The translations under genes were made by a program, and so were the position numbers. Positions 5,630-6,788 of a stretch of DNA of 6,788 nucleotides are shown piece after piece. Origin of the DNA: Bacteroidales bacterium UBA2716 (GTDB lineage: Bacteria > Bacteroidota > Bacteroidia > Bacteroidales > UBA932); contig DEKS01000059.1 in assembly GCA_002354005.1 (NCBI GenBank), forward strand, positions 1 to 6,788, given 5' to 3'. The notes under the pieces are model-generated. The model did no database searches. It was not told the origin of the DNA and saw only the letters and a list, made by a program, of their open reading frames with translations. Within the stretch, counting starts at the first letter, position 1; each line of letters begins with the position of its first letter.

Positions 5630-6375
5630 AAAAATGGCTCCTCATAGCAGGCGTGCTCCTTGCCGGAGCCTGTTCCCAGGCGCAGGTGAAGCAGTATGGC
5701 ATTAAGGTGGTGAAGGAATACCCGCACCGCACGGACGCCTATACACAGGGCCTGTTCTTCCAGGACGGCATCCTGTGGGAAACCACGGGGCAGTACGGGG
5801 AGAGCACCATTCGCACGGTAGACCTTGCCAGCGGAGAACCCACGCAGCTTAAAAAGCTCAATGCCAAGTATTTCGGGGAAGGCTCCGTGATTCTGGACGG
5901 CGTGCTGTACGTGCTCACCTGGACCAATAAGGTGGCCTTTAAGTATGATGCCGCCACCCTTACGTATCAGAAGACGCTCAGCTACCCGCGGGAAGGCTGG
6001 GGCATCACCACGGACGGGAAGCAGCTCATCGCCAGCGACGGCAGCGCCAACCTGTTCTTCCTGGACAAGGACCTCAAGCTGCTTAAACGCCTGCCCGTGA
6101 CCATGAACGGGCGGTCGCTCCGCTACCTGAACGAGCTGGAGTGGATCGATGGTAAAATTTGGGCCAACGTATACACCACGGACACCATCGTCATCATCAA
6201 TCCTGCCGATGGCAAGGTGGAAGCGGCCATTGACTGCAGCGGGCTCCTGCCCCGCAAGCTGCGTAAAAAGGATACGGATGTGCTCAACGGCATTGCGCTG
6301 GACGCGGAAGGGCGCATTTACTTAACAGGGAAAAAATGGCCCCGCCTGTACCAGGTGGAGCTGGTTAAAAAATAA
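5626..6375 (+). CDS. Glutaminyl-peptide cyclotransferase (plant-type), lipoprotein
   Basis: A 249-aa glutaminyl cyclase of the plant/bacterial beta-propeller type (Glu_cyclase_2 family, as in papaya). These enzymes turn N-terminal glutamine of peptides or exported proteins into pyroglutamate. Motifs seen: AYTQGLFF (38-45), YGES (57-60), EGWGITTDG (123-131), ASDGS (136-140), LNELEW (168-173), WANVY (179-183), DVLNGIA (218-224) and TGKKWP (234-239). The N terminus MKKWLLIAGVLLAGAC is a good lipoprotein signal, with the lipobox ending at Cys16. The next residues (SQAQ) have no acidic cluster, so a periplasmic anchor is likely. Its ATG overlaps the DUF1846 TGA. No terminator follows, so transcripts may read into the riboswitch region. 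Likely substrates are exported proteins whose mature N terminus is Gln, but this is inference. Confidence 0.9.
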   Translation: MKKWLLIAGVLLAGACSQAQVKQYGIKVVKEYPHRTDAYTQGLFFQDGILWETTGQYGESTIRTVDLASGEPTQLKKLNAKYFGEGSVILDGVLYVLTWTNKVAFKYDAATLTYQKTLSYPREGWGITTDGKQLIASDGSANLFFLDKDLKLLKRLPVTMNGRSLRYLNELEWIDGKIWANVYTTDTIVIINPADGKVEAAIDCSGLLPRKLRKKDTDVLNGIALDAEGRIYLTGKKWPRLYQVELVKK

Positions 6376-6383
6376 ATTTACAT

Positions 6384-6459
6384 AACAGGGGTATCGGCCA
6401 AAAGGCCGATTGAGATTATACCCATAGAACTTGATACGGTTGATACCGTCGTAAGGAAG
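6384..6459 (+). promoter_or_regulatory. TPP (THI-box) riboswitch
   Basis: All core parts of the thiamin pyrophosphate aptamer are present. P2 is GGGTA (6389-6393) with TACCC (6419-6423). P3 is TCGGCC/GGCCGA (6394-6399/6404-6409) closed by AAAA. The pyrimidine-binding TGAGA is at 6411-6415, in the usual TGAGATnATACCC setting. GAACTTGAT (6427-6435) stands for the consensus GAACCTGAT. P5 is ACGG/CCGT (6436-6439/6446-6449) around TTGATA. The 3' block CGTAAGGAA (6450-6458) stands for CGNAGGGAA. P1 is weak: CAT (6381-6383) can pair only with the start codon ATG (6460-6462), and TTT with the following AAA. No terminator or separate expression platform lies between aptamer and gene, so control is probably translational. 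It should lower receptor synthesis when TPP is plentiful. Confidence 0.93.
6453..6457 (+). promoter_or_regulatory. Ribosome-binding sequence inside the aptamer
   Basis: AAGGA lies two bases before the ATG at 6460 and is part of the conserved 3' strand of the TPP aptamer. The spacing is shorter than usual. Bacteroidota often initiate without a strong Shine-Dalgarno, so its role as RBS is uncertain, but ligand-bound folding would hide it in either case. Confidence 0.45.
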
Positions 6460-6788
6460 ATGAAAAAAACATTGCTTTTTGCAGCACTGTGCGTGCTGCC
6501 TCTCTGCGCCGCTGCGCAGGAACGCCTGGACTCGGTGGTGGTTTCGGCCACCCGCGCCGGCAAGGAAACTCCGGTTACATACGATATGGTAGGGAAGGAG
6601 GAACTCCGCCAGAGTAATCCTTCGGCCTCCCTGCCCATGACCCTGAATCTGCTGCCTTCCGTAGTTACCTACAACGAGAACGGAACGGGCCTCGGGAATT
6701 CGTCCATGACCATCCGTGGCAGCAAGGGGTCGCAGATCAACGTGACGCTCAATGGCATTACCCTGAACGACGCCGAGTCCCAGGAAGT
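6460..6788 (+). CDS. TonB-dependent outer-membrane receptor, probable thiamin uptake (partial)
   Basis: The first 109 codons of a TonB-dependent receptor that runs off the right edge. MKKTLLFAALCVLPLCAAAQ is a signal peptide, probably cut after Gln20. DSVVVSATRA (24-33) is the TonB box. The plug domain follows: KEELRQSNPSASLPMTLNLL (46-65), then SMTIRGSKGSQINVTLNGI (82-100) with the family's IRG and LNGI marks. It goes straight from signal peptide to TonB box with no carboxypeptidase-like N-terminal domain, so it is a classic siderophore/cobalamin-type receptor and not SusC-like. The TPP riboswitch directly upstream points to thiamin or a derivative as substrate, consistent with the outer-membrane thiamin transporters under THI elements known in Bacteroides. 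A PnuT-type permease and thiamin pyrophosphokinase may lie downstream, outside the window. The start is set by the signal peptide. Confidence 0.88.
   Translation, partial: MKKTLLFAALCVLPLCAAAQERLDSVVVSATRAGKETPVTYDMVGKEELRQSNPSASLPMTLNLLPSVVTYNENGTGLGNSSMTIRGSKGSQINVTLNGITLNDAESQE

Noticed and set aside
6376..6387. Promoter of the receptor gene at TAAATTTA (6373-6380)
   Set aside because: The last base of the -7 consensus is wrong, no -33 element is visible, and transcription from it would start inside the aptamer; read-through from the upstream operon is equally possible.

Overview
The window looks like chromosomal DNA from a member of the Bacteroidales (Bacteroidota) with fairly high GC, possibly a gut organism related to Alistipes/Rikenellaceae. 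That lineage guess is inference. The supporting signs are -7 promoter elements of the form TAnnTTTG before two genes, an Rpn/PD-(D/E)XK family protein of the type common in Bacteroidales, exported lipoproteins, a DUF1846 protein, and a TPP riboswitch directly before a TonB-dependent receptor. All recognised genes lie on the + strand.

Left part (1-1984). The window opens inside the 3' end of the RNase P RNA gene (rnpB), which is followed by an intrinsic terminator. Next comes a repeat-rich intergenic stretch with six copies of a ~22-bp unit in tandem. A single Rpn-type putative nuclease/transposase gene follows, with its own terminator. About 600 gene-free bases come after it. They hold a 93-nt near-palindromic hairpin and a second cluster of the same ~22-bp repeat family, now mostly inverted. 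The Rpn gene therefore sits between oppositely oriented repeat clusters, which suggests a rearranging or invaded locus.

Middle part (1985-4165). A nitroreductase-family protein with an N-terminal export signal is followed by pgi (glucose-6-phosphate isomerase). pgi has a clear Bacteroidota-type promoter and a strong terminator, so it is probably its own transcription unit.

Right part (4114-6788). A DUF1846 protein of unknown function and a lipoprotein glutaminyl cyclase overlap by 4 bp (ATGA) and almost certainly form a translationally coupled pair. After 84 bases that are almost entirely a TPP riboswitch aptamer, the window ends inside a TonB-dependent receptor gene, inferred to take up thiamin or a related compound. 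The aptamer's 3' strand contains the ribosome-binding sequence and ends immediately before the start codon, so control by direct occlusion of translation initiation is likely.

No wholly new multi-gene system is evident. The most unusual items are the compact riboswitch/start-codon arrangement, the inverted repeat families around the Rpn gene, and the large hairpin at 1606-1717.
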